A stretch of DNA of 64,000 nucleotides from Streptomyces fumanus (GTDB lineage Bacteria; Actinomycetota; Actinomycetes; Streptomycetales; Streptomycetaceae). Under the pieces are notes generated by a model, which had not been told where the DNA came from, did no database searches, and saw nothing but the letters and a program-made list of their open reading frames with translations. Where the stretch lies: assembly GCF_014655295.1 (NCBI RefSeq), contig NZ_BNBI01000002.1, forward strand, positions 599,424 to 663,423, in the 5' to 3' direction. This document shows positions 37,890 through 45,734 of the stretch, piece after piece. Position numbers and translations under genes: made by a program. Position 1 is the first letter of the stretch; each line of letters starts with the position of its first letter.

Positions 37890-39020
37890 ATGCCGCTTCC
37901 GTACGTCCTGCTGTCCGCCGCCGTCTCCCTCGACGGGTATCTGGACGACACCGGTCCCGAGCGGCTGCTGCTGTCCGGGCCCGCCGACTTCGAGCGGGTC
38001 GACGAGGTGCGGGCGGGGGTGGACGCGATCCTGGTGGGGGCGGGGACGATCCGGGCCGACGATCCGCGACTGCTGGTGCGCTCGGCCGAGCGGCGGGCCG
38101 CGCGGGTGGCGCGGGGGTGGGCGGAGTACCCGCTGAAGGTGACCGTCAGCGGGTCGGGGGAGCTGGACCCGGGGGCCGCGTTCTGGCACACCGGAGGGGA
38201 GAAAGTGCTGCTCACCACCGACGCGGGTGCCGCGCGGGCGCGTGCGCTCGGCATCGGTGCCGAGGTCGTGGCGCTCGGGGACGCCATCGAGTGGCGGGCG
38301 GCGCTGGAGCACCTGCACGACCGCCGGGGCGTGCGGCGGCTGATGGTCGAGGGCGGCGGCACCGTCCATACGCAACTGCTGCGGCAGGGCCTCGCCGACG
38401 AGTTGCAGCTCGTCCTCGCGCCGCTGCTGGTCGGCGACCCCGGAGCGCCCCGGCTGTTCGGGCCGGGCGGGTACCAGCGGGGCCGGCTGCGGCTGGTGGA
38501 GACGCGGCGGATCGAGGACGTGGTGCTGACGCGGTACCTGCCCACCGCGCCCGGCACCGACGGTGAGGTGTCCGCCGCCGACCGGCACTGGCTCGCCCTC
38601 GCCTGCGAGCTGGCGGAACTCTGCCCACCGTCCGGCACCGCGTTCAGCGTCGGGGCGGTCGTGGTCGCCGCCGACGGGACCGAACTGGCGCGCGGGCACT
38701 CCCGGGAGGGCGGGGACGCCGTCGTGCACGCCGAGGAGGCCGCCCTCGCCAAGATCGACCCGGCCGACCCCCGGCTCGCGGCCGCGACCGTGTACTCCAG
38801 CCTCGAACCCTGCGCCCGCCGCGCCTCCCGGCCCGCGCCCTGCGCCCGGCTCATCCTCGACGCGGGGGTGCGCCGGGTCGTCACCGCCTGGCGGGAGCCG
38901 GACACCTTCGTGACGGACGCCGACGGCAGCGGGCTGCTGCGCGCCGCCGGCACCGAGGTCCTCGTCCTGCCCGCGTACGAGGCACGGGCCAAGGCGCCCA
39001 ACCGCCACCTGCTGGGCTGA
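37890..39020 (+). CDS. RibD-like protein with reversed domain order (reductase then deaminase)
   Basis: 376 aa. Residues 1-220 form the RibD_C/DHFR-like reductase: YVLLSAAVSLDGYLDD, AGTIRADDPRL and LMVEGGGTVHTQLL. Residues 225-370 form a CMP/dCMP-type deaminase: AVVHAEEAALAK (HAE zinc motif) and SLEPCARRASRPAPCARLIL (PCx8C). Canonical RibD has the deaminase first. ATG at 37890 is preferred (ggag 8 nt upstream, family-like N-terminus); ATG at 37857 would add 11 residues. Probably a diaminopyrimidine deaminase/reductase relevant to riboflavin or a related pathway. Confidence 0.85.
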   Translation: MPLPYVLLSAAVSLDGYLDDTGPERLLLSGPADFERVDEVRAGVDAILVGAGTIRADDPRLLVRSAERRAARVARGWAEYPLKVTVSGSGELDPGAAFWHTGGEKVLLTTDAGAARARALGIGAEVVALGDAIEWRAALEHLHDRRGVRRLMVEGGGTVHTQLLRQGLADELQLVLAPLLVGDPGAPRLFGPGGYQRGRLRLVETRRIEDVVLTRYLPTAPGTDGEVSAADRHWLALACELAELCPPSGTAFSVGAVVVAADGTELARGHSREGGDAVVHAEEAALAKIDPADPRLAAATVYSSLEPCARRASRPAPCARLILDAGVRRVVTAWREPDTFVTDADGSGLLRAAGTEVLVLPAYEARAKAPNRHLLG

Positions 39021-39168
39021 CGGGGCCGATCGTCCTGTCCGCGTACGAGGCGCGCGCCATGGCGCGCAACCGCCACCTGCTCGGCTGACGGGGCCGATCG
39101 TCCTGCCCGCGTACGCGAGGCGCGCGCCATGGCGCGCAACCGCCACCTGCTCGGCTGACGGGGCCGAT
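38963..39168. repeat. Triplication of the RibD-like gene's 3' end
   Basis: Copy 1 (38963-39030) includes the last 18 codons-worth of sequence and the stop; copy 2 (39031-39098, 68 bp) and copy 3 (39099-39168, 70 bp, 2-bp insertion) follow head-to-tail outside the gene. Each still carries the terminal NRHLLG codons and TGA. Confidence 0.93.
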
Positions 39169-39247
39169 CGGCCCAACCCCGCCTGCGGGGCGGTCCCGGC
39201 CCGGGCACGCTGCCAGGGAGCCGGCCGGAGGACACGCGGAGGTGGCC

Positions 39248-40471
39248 ATGAGGGCAGTGGGCGGACGGGTGGCGGCGCTGGTGGCCGCGTCCCTGGTGGC
39301 GGGAACGGTCGCCGCGTGCGGGCAGGAGACGGGGCACCGGGCCTCGGTACGGGCGCTGCCCGCCGACGCCGAGTTCACCCACCCCGGCGTACTGGTCAGC
39401 GAGGCGCAACTGGACACCGTACGCAAGAACACGACCGCCGGGCGGCAGCCCTGGCTCTCCGCGTACCTGACCATGCGGGACAGCGCGTACGGGTCGTACC
39501 GGTACCGGGCCCGGCCCTTCCGGACCGTCTCCTGCCCCGCGGGGGCCGCGGCCGGGCGGGGCTGCGCGGAGGAGCGCGCGGACGCCATCGCCGCCTACAC
39601 GCAGGCCCTGCTGTTCGCGGTCACCGGCAAGCGGCAGCACGCCGCGAAGGCCCGCGGGATCATGGACGCCTGGTCGGCGCGGCTCACCCGGCACACCGGG
39701 GAGAACGCCGGGCTCCAGGCCGGGTGGACCGCCTCCTCCTGGGCGCGCGCCGCCGAGCTGATCCGGCACACCCCGGGCGGGGGATGGCCCAAGGAGCGGG
39801 TGCGGCGGTTCGAGAAGATGCTGCGCACCGCCCACCTGCCGAAGGTGACCCGGAAGGCCCCCGACTTCAACGGCAACTGGGACCTGATCACCACCGACGG
39901 GGCGATCTCCGCCGCCGTGTTCCTCGACGACCGCAAGACGTTCAACGACGCCCTGCAGCGGTTCCGGGAGCGGGTGCCCGCCTACTTCTACCTGGAGAAG
40001 GACGGCAGACTGCCGCTCACCCCGGCCGGCAGCAGCATCGACACCCCGAAGCGGCTCACCGCGTACTGGTTCAGGCAGACCACGTACAAGGACGGCGTCA
40101 CCCAGGAGACCTGCCGGAACTTCGCGCACGTCGGCTACTCGATCGCCGCCACCGCGCACATCGCCGAGACCGCCTGGCACCAGGGCGTCGACCTGTACGG
40201 CGACGGCGTCGAGGAACGGCTGCGGGCCGCGCTGGAGCTGCACGCCGCCCAGCAGATGTCCCCCGGGCCCGCGCCCCGGTGGCTGTGCGCGGGGAAGGTC
40301 GAGCGGAACCTGGGGCCCGACCTGGAGGTCGCCCTCAACCACCTGGAGAACCGGCGCGGGCTCTCCGTGCCCGCCGCGCACCGGCTCGCCGCCGCCACCC
40401 GGCCCGCCGGCACCGACGACCTGTTCGTCTCCTGGGAGACCCTGACCCACGCCGGCAACCCGGGCCGCTGA
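39248..40471 (+). CDS. Alginate lyase family (PL5-like) lipoprotein
   Basis: 407 aa. Signal peptide with lipobox TVAAC (Cys about 24). The domain is the alpha/alpha-toroid of Alginate_lyase: DFNGNWDLITTDGAISAAVF (the NGNW motif), DTPKRLTAYWFRQTTYKDG and CRNFAHVGYSIAATAHIAETA (catalytic His-type segment). ATG has ggagg 5 nt upstream. Secreted, surface-bound polysaccharide lyase; natural substrate in Streptomyces unknown. Confidence 0.88.
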   Translation: MRAVGGRVAALVAASLVAGTVAACGQETGHRASVRALPADAEFTHPGVLVSEAQLDTVRKNTTAGRQPWLSAYLTMRDSAYGSYRYRARPFRTVSCPAGAAAGRGCAEERADAIAAYTQALLFAVTGKRQHAAKARGIMDAWSARLTRHTGENAGLQAGWTASSWARAAELIRHTPGGGWPKERVRRFEKMLRTAHLPKVTRKAPDFNGNWDLITTDGAISAAVFLDDRKTFNDALQRFRERVPAYFYLEKDGRLPLTPAGSSIDTPKRLTAYWFRQTTYKDGVTQETCRNFAHVGYSIAATAHIAETAWHQGVDLYGDGVEERLRAALELHAAQQMSPGPAPRWLCAGKVERNLGPDLEVALNHLENRRGLSVPAAHRLAAATRPAGTDDLFVSWETLTHAGNPGR

Positions 40472-40522
40472 GCACCGATGTGCCGACCGCCCCGGACATG
40501 ACGTACACTGGTGACACAACGA

Positions 40523-40596
40523 CGCGGGGTGGAGCAGCTCGGTAGCTCGCTGGGCTCATAACCCAGAGGTCGCAGGTTCAAATCCTGTCCCCGCTA
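40523..40596 (+). tRNA. Initiator tRNA-fMet(CAU)
   Basis: 74-nt cloverleaf with anticodon loop CUCAUAA. Initiator features: three G-C pairs in the anticodon stem (CUGGG/CCCAG) and a mismatched first pair (C1-U72). Followed by a terminator. Confidence 0.94.
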
Positions 40597-40603
40597 CTGA
40601 AGG

Positions 40604-40639
40604 CCGAGGGCCGGAATCCGAAAGGGTTCCGGCCCTCGG
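40604..40639 (+). terminator. Terminator downstream of tRNA-fMet
   Basis: ccgagggccggaa and perfect complement, 10-nt loop, 8 bp after the tRNA. Confidence 0.85.
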
Positions 40640-40761
40640 TGCGTTCCCGTTCCCGGCCTTGAGGACCGGGCCCGTCACCCGTCCGGCCACCCACCGCTCG
40701 CCCCCCGCCCCCGCCGCCGCGACCCTGGACGGACGGACGGGACGGGAAGCGGCGCGACGGC

Positions 40762-41994
40762 ATGGGTGGCGGGAGACGAGTGGTGCGGCCTGGTGACGTG
40801 GACGAGGGACCGTACGCCCGGGCCGGCGGCCGGCTGCCCGGCGATCCGGTGCCCGACCCGGGCCTCGGCGATCCGGTGCCCGACCCGGGCCTCGGCGACG
40901 CCCCGGCCGTACCGGCCCGGAGCCGGTGGCCGGCCTGGGGCCGGGCCTTCGTACGCCTGCTGCCCGTGCTGCTGATCGCCGTCGCCGTCGCGTACGACTG
41001 CCTCACCCCGCGCTACTTCACCGCGGGCCCCCTCTACACCGCCGCGCCCCTGGTCGCCGCGCCGCTGTACTCCCGGCGCGGCACCCTGCTCACCGGGGTC
41101 GCCGTGGTCGCCGCGGTGATCTCGCTCCAGGTCACCTACGGCGTCGCCCACTACGCCGACTCCATCACCGAGCTGGTCACCATCACGACGGTCGCCGGAC
41201 TCGCCGTCTTCGTCAACTCCTTCGTCCGGCGCACCGACGAACGGCTCGCCTCCGCCCGCGAGATCGCCGAGGCGGCCCAGCGCGCGGTGCTGCCCGAGCC
41301 CGCCGAACGGATCGGCGGCTTCGAGATCGCCGCCTGCTACGAGGCGGCGCAGGCCGACGCCTTCATCGGCGGCGACCTGTACGCCGTCCAGGACAGCCCG
41401 CGCGGCATCCGGATCATCGTGGGGGACGTGCGCGGCAAGGGCATGGGCGCGGTCGCCGCCGTCGCCGTGGTGATCGGGGCGTTCCGGGAGGCCGCCGAGC
41501 AGGAGGCGACGCTGGAGGCGGTGGCCCAGCGGCTGGAACGGGCGCTGGCCCGCGAGGGCACCCGGCGCGAGGGACTGGACGCCTTCGAGGGCTTCACCAC
41601 CGCCGTGCTCGCCGAACTCCCGCACGGCGACGGCACCGTCCGCATCGTCAACCGCGGCCACCCGCCGCCCCTGCTGCTCTACGCCGACGGCACCCTGCGC
41701 GCGCTGGCCGCCCGGGAGACCGCGCTGCCGCTCGGCATGGGCGAGCTGGGCGTCTGGCCCGACCGGGCCGACGAGGCCGCGTTCCCCGGCGGGGCCACGC
41801 TGCTGCTCTACACCGACGGCGTGACCGAGGCCCGGGACGCGCGGGGCGTCTTCTACGACCCCGAGGAACGGCTGGCCGGCCGCTCCTTCCGGCACCCCGC
41901 CGACCTCCTCGACGCGCTCGCCGAGGACGTACGGCGGCACTCCGGGGGCGGCATGGCCGACGACATGGCGCTGCTCGCCGTACGACGGCCGTGA
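40762..41994 (+). CDS. Membrane PP2C (SpoIIE-type) serine phosphatase
   Basis: 410 aa. N-terminal cytosolic region with two copies of GDPVPDPGL, then about four membrane segments (55-140), then a PP2C/SpoIIE domain: AAQRAVLPEP, FIGGDLYAVQDS, IVGDVRGKGMGAVAA, VNRGHPPPLLLYADG, LLLYTDGVTEARD and ADDMALLAV. Such proteins dephosphorylate anti-anti-sigma factors. ATG at 40762 is kept; in-frame GTG codons at 40780/40783 have a better gggag and may be the true start. Confidence 0.9.
   Translation: MGGGRRVVRPGDVDEGPYARAGGRLPGDPVPDPGLGDPVPDPGLGDAPAVPARSRWPAWGRAFVRLLPVLLIAVAVAYDCLTPRYFTAGPLYTAAPLVAAPLYSRRGTLLTGVAVVAAVISLQVTYGVAHYADSITELVTITTVAGLAVFVNSFVRRTDERLASAREIAEAAQRAVLPEPAERIGGFEIAACYEAAQADAFIGGDLYAVQDSPRGIRIIVGDVRGKGMGAVAAVAVVIGAFREAAEQEATLEAVAQRLERALAREGTRREGLDAFEGFTTAVLAELPHGDGTVRIVNRGHPPPLLLYADGTLRALAARETALPLGMGELGVWPDRADEAAFPGGATLLLYTDGVTEARDARGVFYDPEERLAGRSFRHPADLLDALAEDVRRHSGGGMADDMALLAVRRP
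40840..40893. repeat. 27-bp in-frame duplication in the PP2C gene
   Basis: Two identical 27-bp units (40840-40866, 40867-40893) encoding GDPVPDPGL twice. Confidence 0.9.
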
Positions 41995-42219
41995 TCCTCG
42001 TCACGTACGGTGACGGTGCGACCGCCGTCCGCTGCCCGGCCGATGCGCCGTCAGGCGGCGGGAGGACGGTGATCCGGGGTCAAGTCGCCCTGATTTCGCC
42101 GCCGGTGCGGCCTTGGTCGTGTCGAAATCGTTAATGATCAAGAGGAATGGCTTGGAATGGAGGGCCGGGGTCTATTAACGTTCGATAACGCAGCGCGGTC
42201 GTCCCAGCCGTCACAGAAG

Positions 42220-42382
42220 GCGGCTCCGCGCGCACGCGCCGAATCCCGCGAGGGAACCGGGGAACCACCACCTTGGGGTGAATCGGGCGTATACGGCAGT
42301 GGCCCACACGGCACGTATACGCGCGTAGGAGACCTTCCCGCTCCGAACCCGTCAGCTAACCCGGTAGGCGGAGACGGAAGGA
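42220..42382 (+). ncRNA. ydaO/yuaA-type c-di-AMP riboswitch
   Basis: Upstream of an M23 peptidase, the leader contains the conserved ydaO blocks in order: gagggaaccggggaacca, ttggggtgaatc, then after a variable hairpin gaacccgtcagctaaccc and gtaggcgg, ending just before the ribosome binding site. In Streptomyces this class turns off cell-wall hydrolase genes when c-di-AMP is high (established for rpfA and related genes). The rest of the 41995-42397 gap has a possible promoter (TTGGAA, 42154; TATTAA, 42175; spacing short). Confidence 0.9.
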
Positions 42383-42397
42383 AAGGAGCACGCCCAC

Positions 42398-43462
42398 GTG
42401 GCGTCCAACCGGCCTGCCCCCGAGGCCCCGTTCGTGCCGACCCAGCGTGAGACCGAGACCGGCGGCTACGGCGACTTCCGCACCGGCGAAGGGTTCCTGG
42501 ACGATCCTTCCGGCGGTCCGTTCGAGGAGTGGAACCCCACCGCGGACTCCGTGCGTCCCGTGCGCGGCCGGCACCGCGTCGCCAAGCAGCGCGGCGGGCT
42601 CGCCCGCAGCTCCACCGTTCTCGGCGTCGGTGTCATAGCCGCCGTCGGCGCCGGCGGCATGGCCAGCGCGCAGACCGGCAAGGCGCCGGTGTCCATCTCC
42701 CTGCCCGACCTGCCGAACGTCGGCTCCCTCATCTCCGACGACGAGGAGGAGGAGAACCGGACCGCCGAGGCGACGGCCGCACCGCTCAGTACGGTCGGCG
42801 TCGCCGCCGCCGAGGGCGAGCGGGGCACCACCGCCGGCGAGGCGCTGCGCGCCCGGATCATGGCGCAGGCCGAGCAGCAGCAGGACCAGGTCGCGAGCAA
42901 GGCCGCCGCCCAAGCCGCCGCCGCTGCCGCGAAGAAGGCCGCGGCGGACGCCGCCGAGGCGGAGAAGGCGGCCGCCGCCAAGGCCGCCGCCGCCAAGAAG
43001 AGGGCGGCGGCACAGGCCGCGAAGAAGGCCGAGGCCGCCCGGCTCGCCGCGCTCGCCGCGCAGTACGCGCTGCCGACCTCCTCGTACACCCTCACCTCCA
43101 CCTTCGGGCAGGCCGGCCCCTACTGGTCCTCCGGCTACCACACCGGCCTCGACTTCGCCGCGCCCACCGGCACACTGATCAAGGCCGTGCACAGCGGGAC
43201 CATCACCGAGGCGGGCTGGGCCGGGGCCTACGGCTACCGCACGATCCTCACCCTCGACGACGGCACCGAGATCTGGTACTGCCACATGTCCTCGATCAGC
43301 GTCAGCGTCGGCCAGAAGGTCAGCACCGGCGACATCATCGGCCGCGTCGGCGCCACCGGCAACGTCACCGGCGCCCACCTCCACATGGAGGTCCACCCCG
43401 ACGGCGCCGACTCCGGCGTCGACCCGCTGGCCTGGCTGCGGGGCAAGGGCCTCACCCCCTGA
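42398..43462 (+). CDS. M23 (LytM) peptidoglycan endopeptidase
   Basis: 354 aa. N-terminal charged region, one hydrophobic segment (about 70-90), an Ala/Lys-rich coiled coil (about 160-215), then the M23 domain: GYHTGLDFAAPTGT (HxxxD), TGAHLHMEVHP (HxH). Exported with the coiled coil as spacer. GTG with aaaggag upstream. Regulated by the upstream c-di-AMP riboswitch, so probably a growth or germination-linked wall hydrolase. Confidence 0.95.
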   Translation: MASNRPAPEAPFVPTQRETETGGYGDFRTGEGFLDDPSGGPFEEWNPTADSVRPVRGRHRVAKQRGGLARSSTVLGVGVIAAVGAGGMASAQTGKAPVSISLPDLPNVGSLISDDEEEENRTAEATAAPLSTVGVAAAEGERGTTAGEALRARIMAQAEQQQDQVASKAAAQAAAAAAKKAAADAAEAEKAAAAKAAAAKKRAAAQAAKKAEAARLAALAAQYALPTSSYTLTSTFGQAGPYWSSGYHTGLDFAAPTGTLIKAVHSGTITEAGWAGAYGYRTILTLDDGTEIWYCHMSSISVSVGQKVSTGDIIGRVGATGNVTGAHLHMEVHPDGADSGVDPLAWLRGKGLTP

Positions 43463-43469
43463 CCCGAGG

Positions 43470-44792
43470 TCACGGACGGTACGGGGCGTACTGCTGGTAC
43501 GGGGGATACAGCGCCGGCTGGCCGTAGCCGCCGTACACCGGCCAGGGCGGCGCGGTCACCGGCACCGGCGGGGCCGTGGCCCGTGCCGCGTGGTCCAGTG
43601 CGGGGCGGGCGAGGGCGTGCCGGTGCCACAGCTCCAGCAGCAGCTCCCGCTCCCGTACCGGGAAACCGGCGCCCGCCCGGCCGGTGCGGGCCCGGTGCCG
43701 CAGGAACGCCAGCGAGGTCGCGTACGCCTCGTACTCCGCGACCGTGCGCGCCGCCGCCCGCCCGGCGTACCGGCGGGCGTACCGCCGCGCGGCGCGCCGC
43801 GCCCGCATCGACCCCAGCGCGTACGGCTCGGCGGGCCCCAGCCAGCCGGCCACCGCGTAGACCGGCAGCTCCTCGCGTACGGTGATCAGCTCGCGCTGCC
43901 GGGTCCAGACGGCGAGCCAGGTCAGCAGCGCGAACGCGGGCACCATGAAGGTCGCGTACACCGCGAGGAAGCCGTACTGGCCGAGGGACGAGGAGCCGTT
44001 CCACAGGGCGTGCGTGCCCATCGCCAGCAGCAGGCCGGTCAGCGGCAGCAGCACCCGCCGCGGCCGGCGGCCGTCGGGGCGCAGCGCGGCGAGGCCGAAG
44101 CCGATGCCGGTGAGCACCGTGAACAGCGGGTGCGCGAACGGCGACATGACGATCCGGACGAAGAAGGTCGCCGCGGTGACGGAGGCGATGCCGGTGTCGC
44201 CGGTGAGCTGGTCGGTGCCGAAGGCGTTGCCCAGGTAGAGGATGTTCTCGGTGAACGCGAAGCCGGTCGCGGTCACCCCGGCTATCACCACGCCGTCGAC
44301 GATCCCGGTGAAGTCCCGCCCCCGGAACAGGAAGACCAGCAGCACCGCCGCGGCCTTCGCGGACTCCTCCACGACCGGCGCTATCACGGTGGCGCCCAGG
44401 GTGTCGGCGGAGGCCGGGTCGGCGGTGGCCGTGGCGATCCAGCGGGTGGCGAAGCTGTTGGCGACGATCGCTATCAGGGCCGCCGCGCAGGCGCCCCAGG
44501 CGAAGGAGAACACCAGGTTGCGCCAGGGGCGCGGCGCCACCCGGTCCAGCCAGCGGAAGGCGGCCAGCAGCAGCGGCACCGGCAGCACGGCCAGCCCCAG
44601 GCCGACCAGGAAGCCCTCGGTGCCGGTCTGCTCGCGCACCAGGGCGAGGATCACCAGGCCGGACAGGGCGAGCAGGGTGGTCAGGGCGGCGTACCGCACC
44701 CAGGGGCGCTGCCACCAGTGGGGACGCGCCGCGCCGCGGGGCGGGGCGCCGGGGGGACCACCGGGGGGTGCGGGGCAGGGGGGAGTGACCAC
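43470..44792 (-). CDS. PrsW-family intramembrane metalloprotease
   Basis: 440 aa. About eight membrane segments; PrsW motifs EESAKAAAV (with the preceding PVVEE), VIAGVTATGFAFTENILY and HPLFTVLTG, plus a late GTHALWNG. C-terminal soluble tail of about 130 residues, Pro/Tyr-rich at the end. PrsW proteases cleave anti-sigma factors in some bacteria; the substrate here is unknown. GTG at 44792. Convergent with the M23 gene, 7 bp between stops. Confidence 0.9.
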   Translation of the reverse strand: MVTPPCPAPPGGPPGAPPRGAARPHWWQRPWVRYAALTTLLALSGLVILALVREQTGTEGFLVGLGLAVLPVPLLLAAFRWLDRVAPRPWRNLVFSFAWGACAAALIAIVANSFATRWIATATADPASADTLGATVIAPVVEESAKAAAVLLVFLFRGRDFTGIVDGVVIAGVTATGFAFTENILYLGNAFGTDQLTGDTGIASVTAATFFVRIVMSPFAHPLFTVLTGIGFGLAALRPDGRRPRRVLLPLTGLLLAMGTHALWNGSSSLGQYGFLAVYATFMVPAFALLTWLAVWTRQRELITVREELPVYAVAGWLGPAEPYALGSMRARRAARRYARRYAGRAAARTVAEYEAYATSLAFLRHRARTGRAGAGFPVRERELLLELWHRHALARPALDHAARATAPPVPVTAPPWPVYGGYGQPALYPPYQQYAPYRP

Positions 44793-44830
44793 GGCATCGA
44801 TCCTGACGAGACGGGGGCGCCGCCCGGGCT

Positions 44831-45721
44831 TCAGGCGCCGGTGGGGGGCTGGTCCTGGTGTCGATGATCCACCGGGTGCGGTACGCGGCGGAAGAGCAGG
44901 TCGTTCACCACATGACCCTTGTCCAGTCCCTGGCCCTCGAAACGGGTCAGCGGACGGTACGCGGGACGCGGTGCGAAGCCGCCGTCGGGCCGGGTGTTCT
45001 CGAACGCGGGGTGCGCGGTGAGGACGTCCAGCATCTGCTCGGCGTACGGCTCCCAGTCGGTCGCGCAGTGGACGAGCGCGCCCGGCCGGAGCCGGGTGGC
45101 GGCCAGCGTCAGGAACTCGGGCTGGATGAGGCGGCGCTTGTGGTGCCGCTTCTTGGGCCAGGGGTCGGGGAAGTAGACCCGCAGTCCGGCGAGGGAGTCG
45201 GGGGCGAGCATTTCGCGCAGCAGGATGATCGCGTCGCCGTTGCCCACCCGGACGTTCTCCAGGCCCTTGCGGTCGGCGAGCGCCAGCAGATTGCCCTGGC
45301 CGGGGGTGTGCACGTCCACGGCGAGGATGTTGGTGCCGGGGTCGGCGGCGGCCATCTCGGCGGTGGCCTCGCCCATGCCGAAGCCGATCTCCAGCACCAC
45401 CGGGCGGTCGTTGCCGAACAGCTCGGTCAGGTCCAGGACCCGCTGTCCGTCGATGTCCAGCCCCCATGTCGGCCACAGTCTGCGCAGGGCGTCCGCCTGG
45501 CCGGCGGTCACCCGGCTGCGCCGGGGCTGGAAGCTGCGGATGCGCCGCTCGAAGTGGGAACCGGCGGGATCGGGCGCGGGACCGTCCGGGAAGCGCGGCT
45601 CGCCCTTGGGGCGGGCGGGCGCGGGGGTGGTGCGGGTCGGCTCGGGGGTGGTCCGGGGCGGCTCGGGGGCGGACCGGCCCGGCTCGGGTGGGGTGGGGTG
45701 CGGGTGCGGGTGTTCAGACAC
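44831..45721 (-). CDS. trmB: tRNA (guanine-N7-)-methyltransferase
   Basis: 296 aa. SAM-dependent m7G46 methylation. N-terminal 55 residues are Pro/Thr-rich and non-conserved; then SFQPRRSRVTAGQADAL, PVVLEIGFGMGEATAEMA (motif I), VRVYFPDPWPKKRHHKRRL (the TrmB signature) and the C-terminal FEGQGLDKGHVVNDL. GTG at 45721. Part of a leftward cluster with prsW and lhgO (13 bp and 38 bp gaps). Confidence 0.95.
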   Translation of the reverse strand: MSEHPHPHPTPPEPGRSAPEPPRTTPEPTRTTPAPARPKGEPRFPDGPAPDPAGSHFERRIRSFQPRRSRVTAGQADALRRLWPTWGLDIDGQRVLDLTELFGNDRPVVLEIGFGMGEATAEMAAADPGTNILAVDVHTPGQGNLLALADRKGLENVRVGNGDAIILLREMLAPDSLAGLRVYFPDPWPKKRHHKRRLIQPEFLTLAATRLRPGALVHCATDWEPYAEQMLDVLTAHPAFENTRPDGGFAPRPAYRPLTRFEGQGLDKGHVVNDLLFRRVPHPVDHRHQDQPPTGA

Positions 45722-45734
45722 GATGGGTCCGATT

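Noticed and set aside
42157..42450. 97-codon frame ahead of the M23 gene
   Set aside because: It runs through the ydaO riboswitch and the M23 start in another frame.
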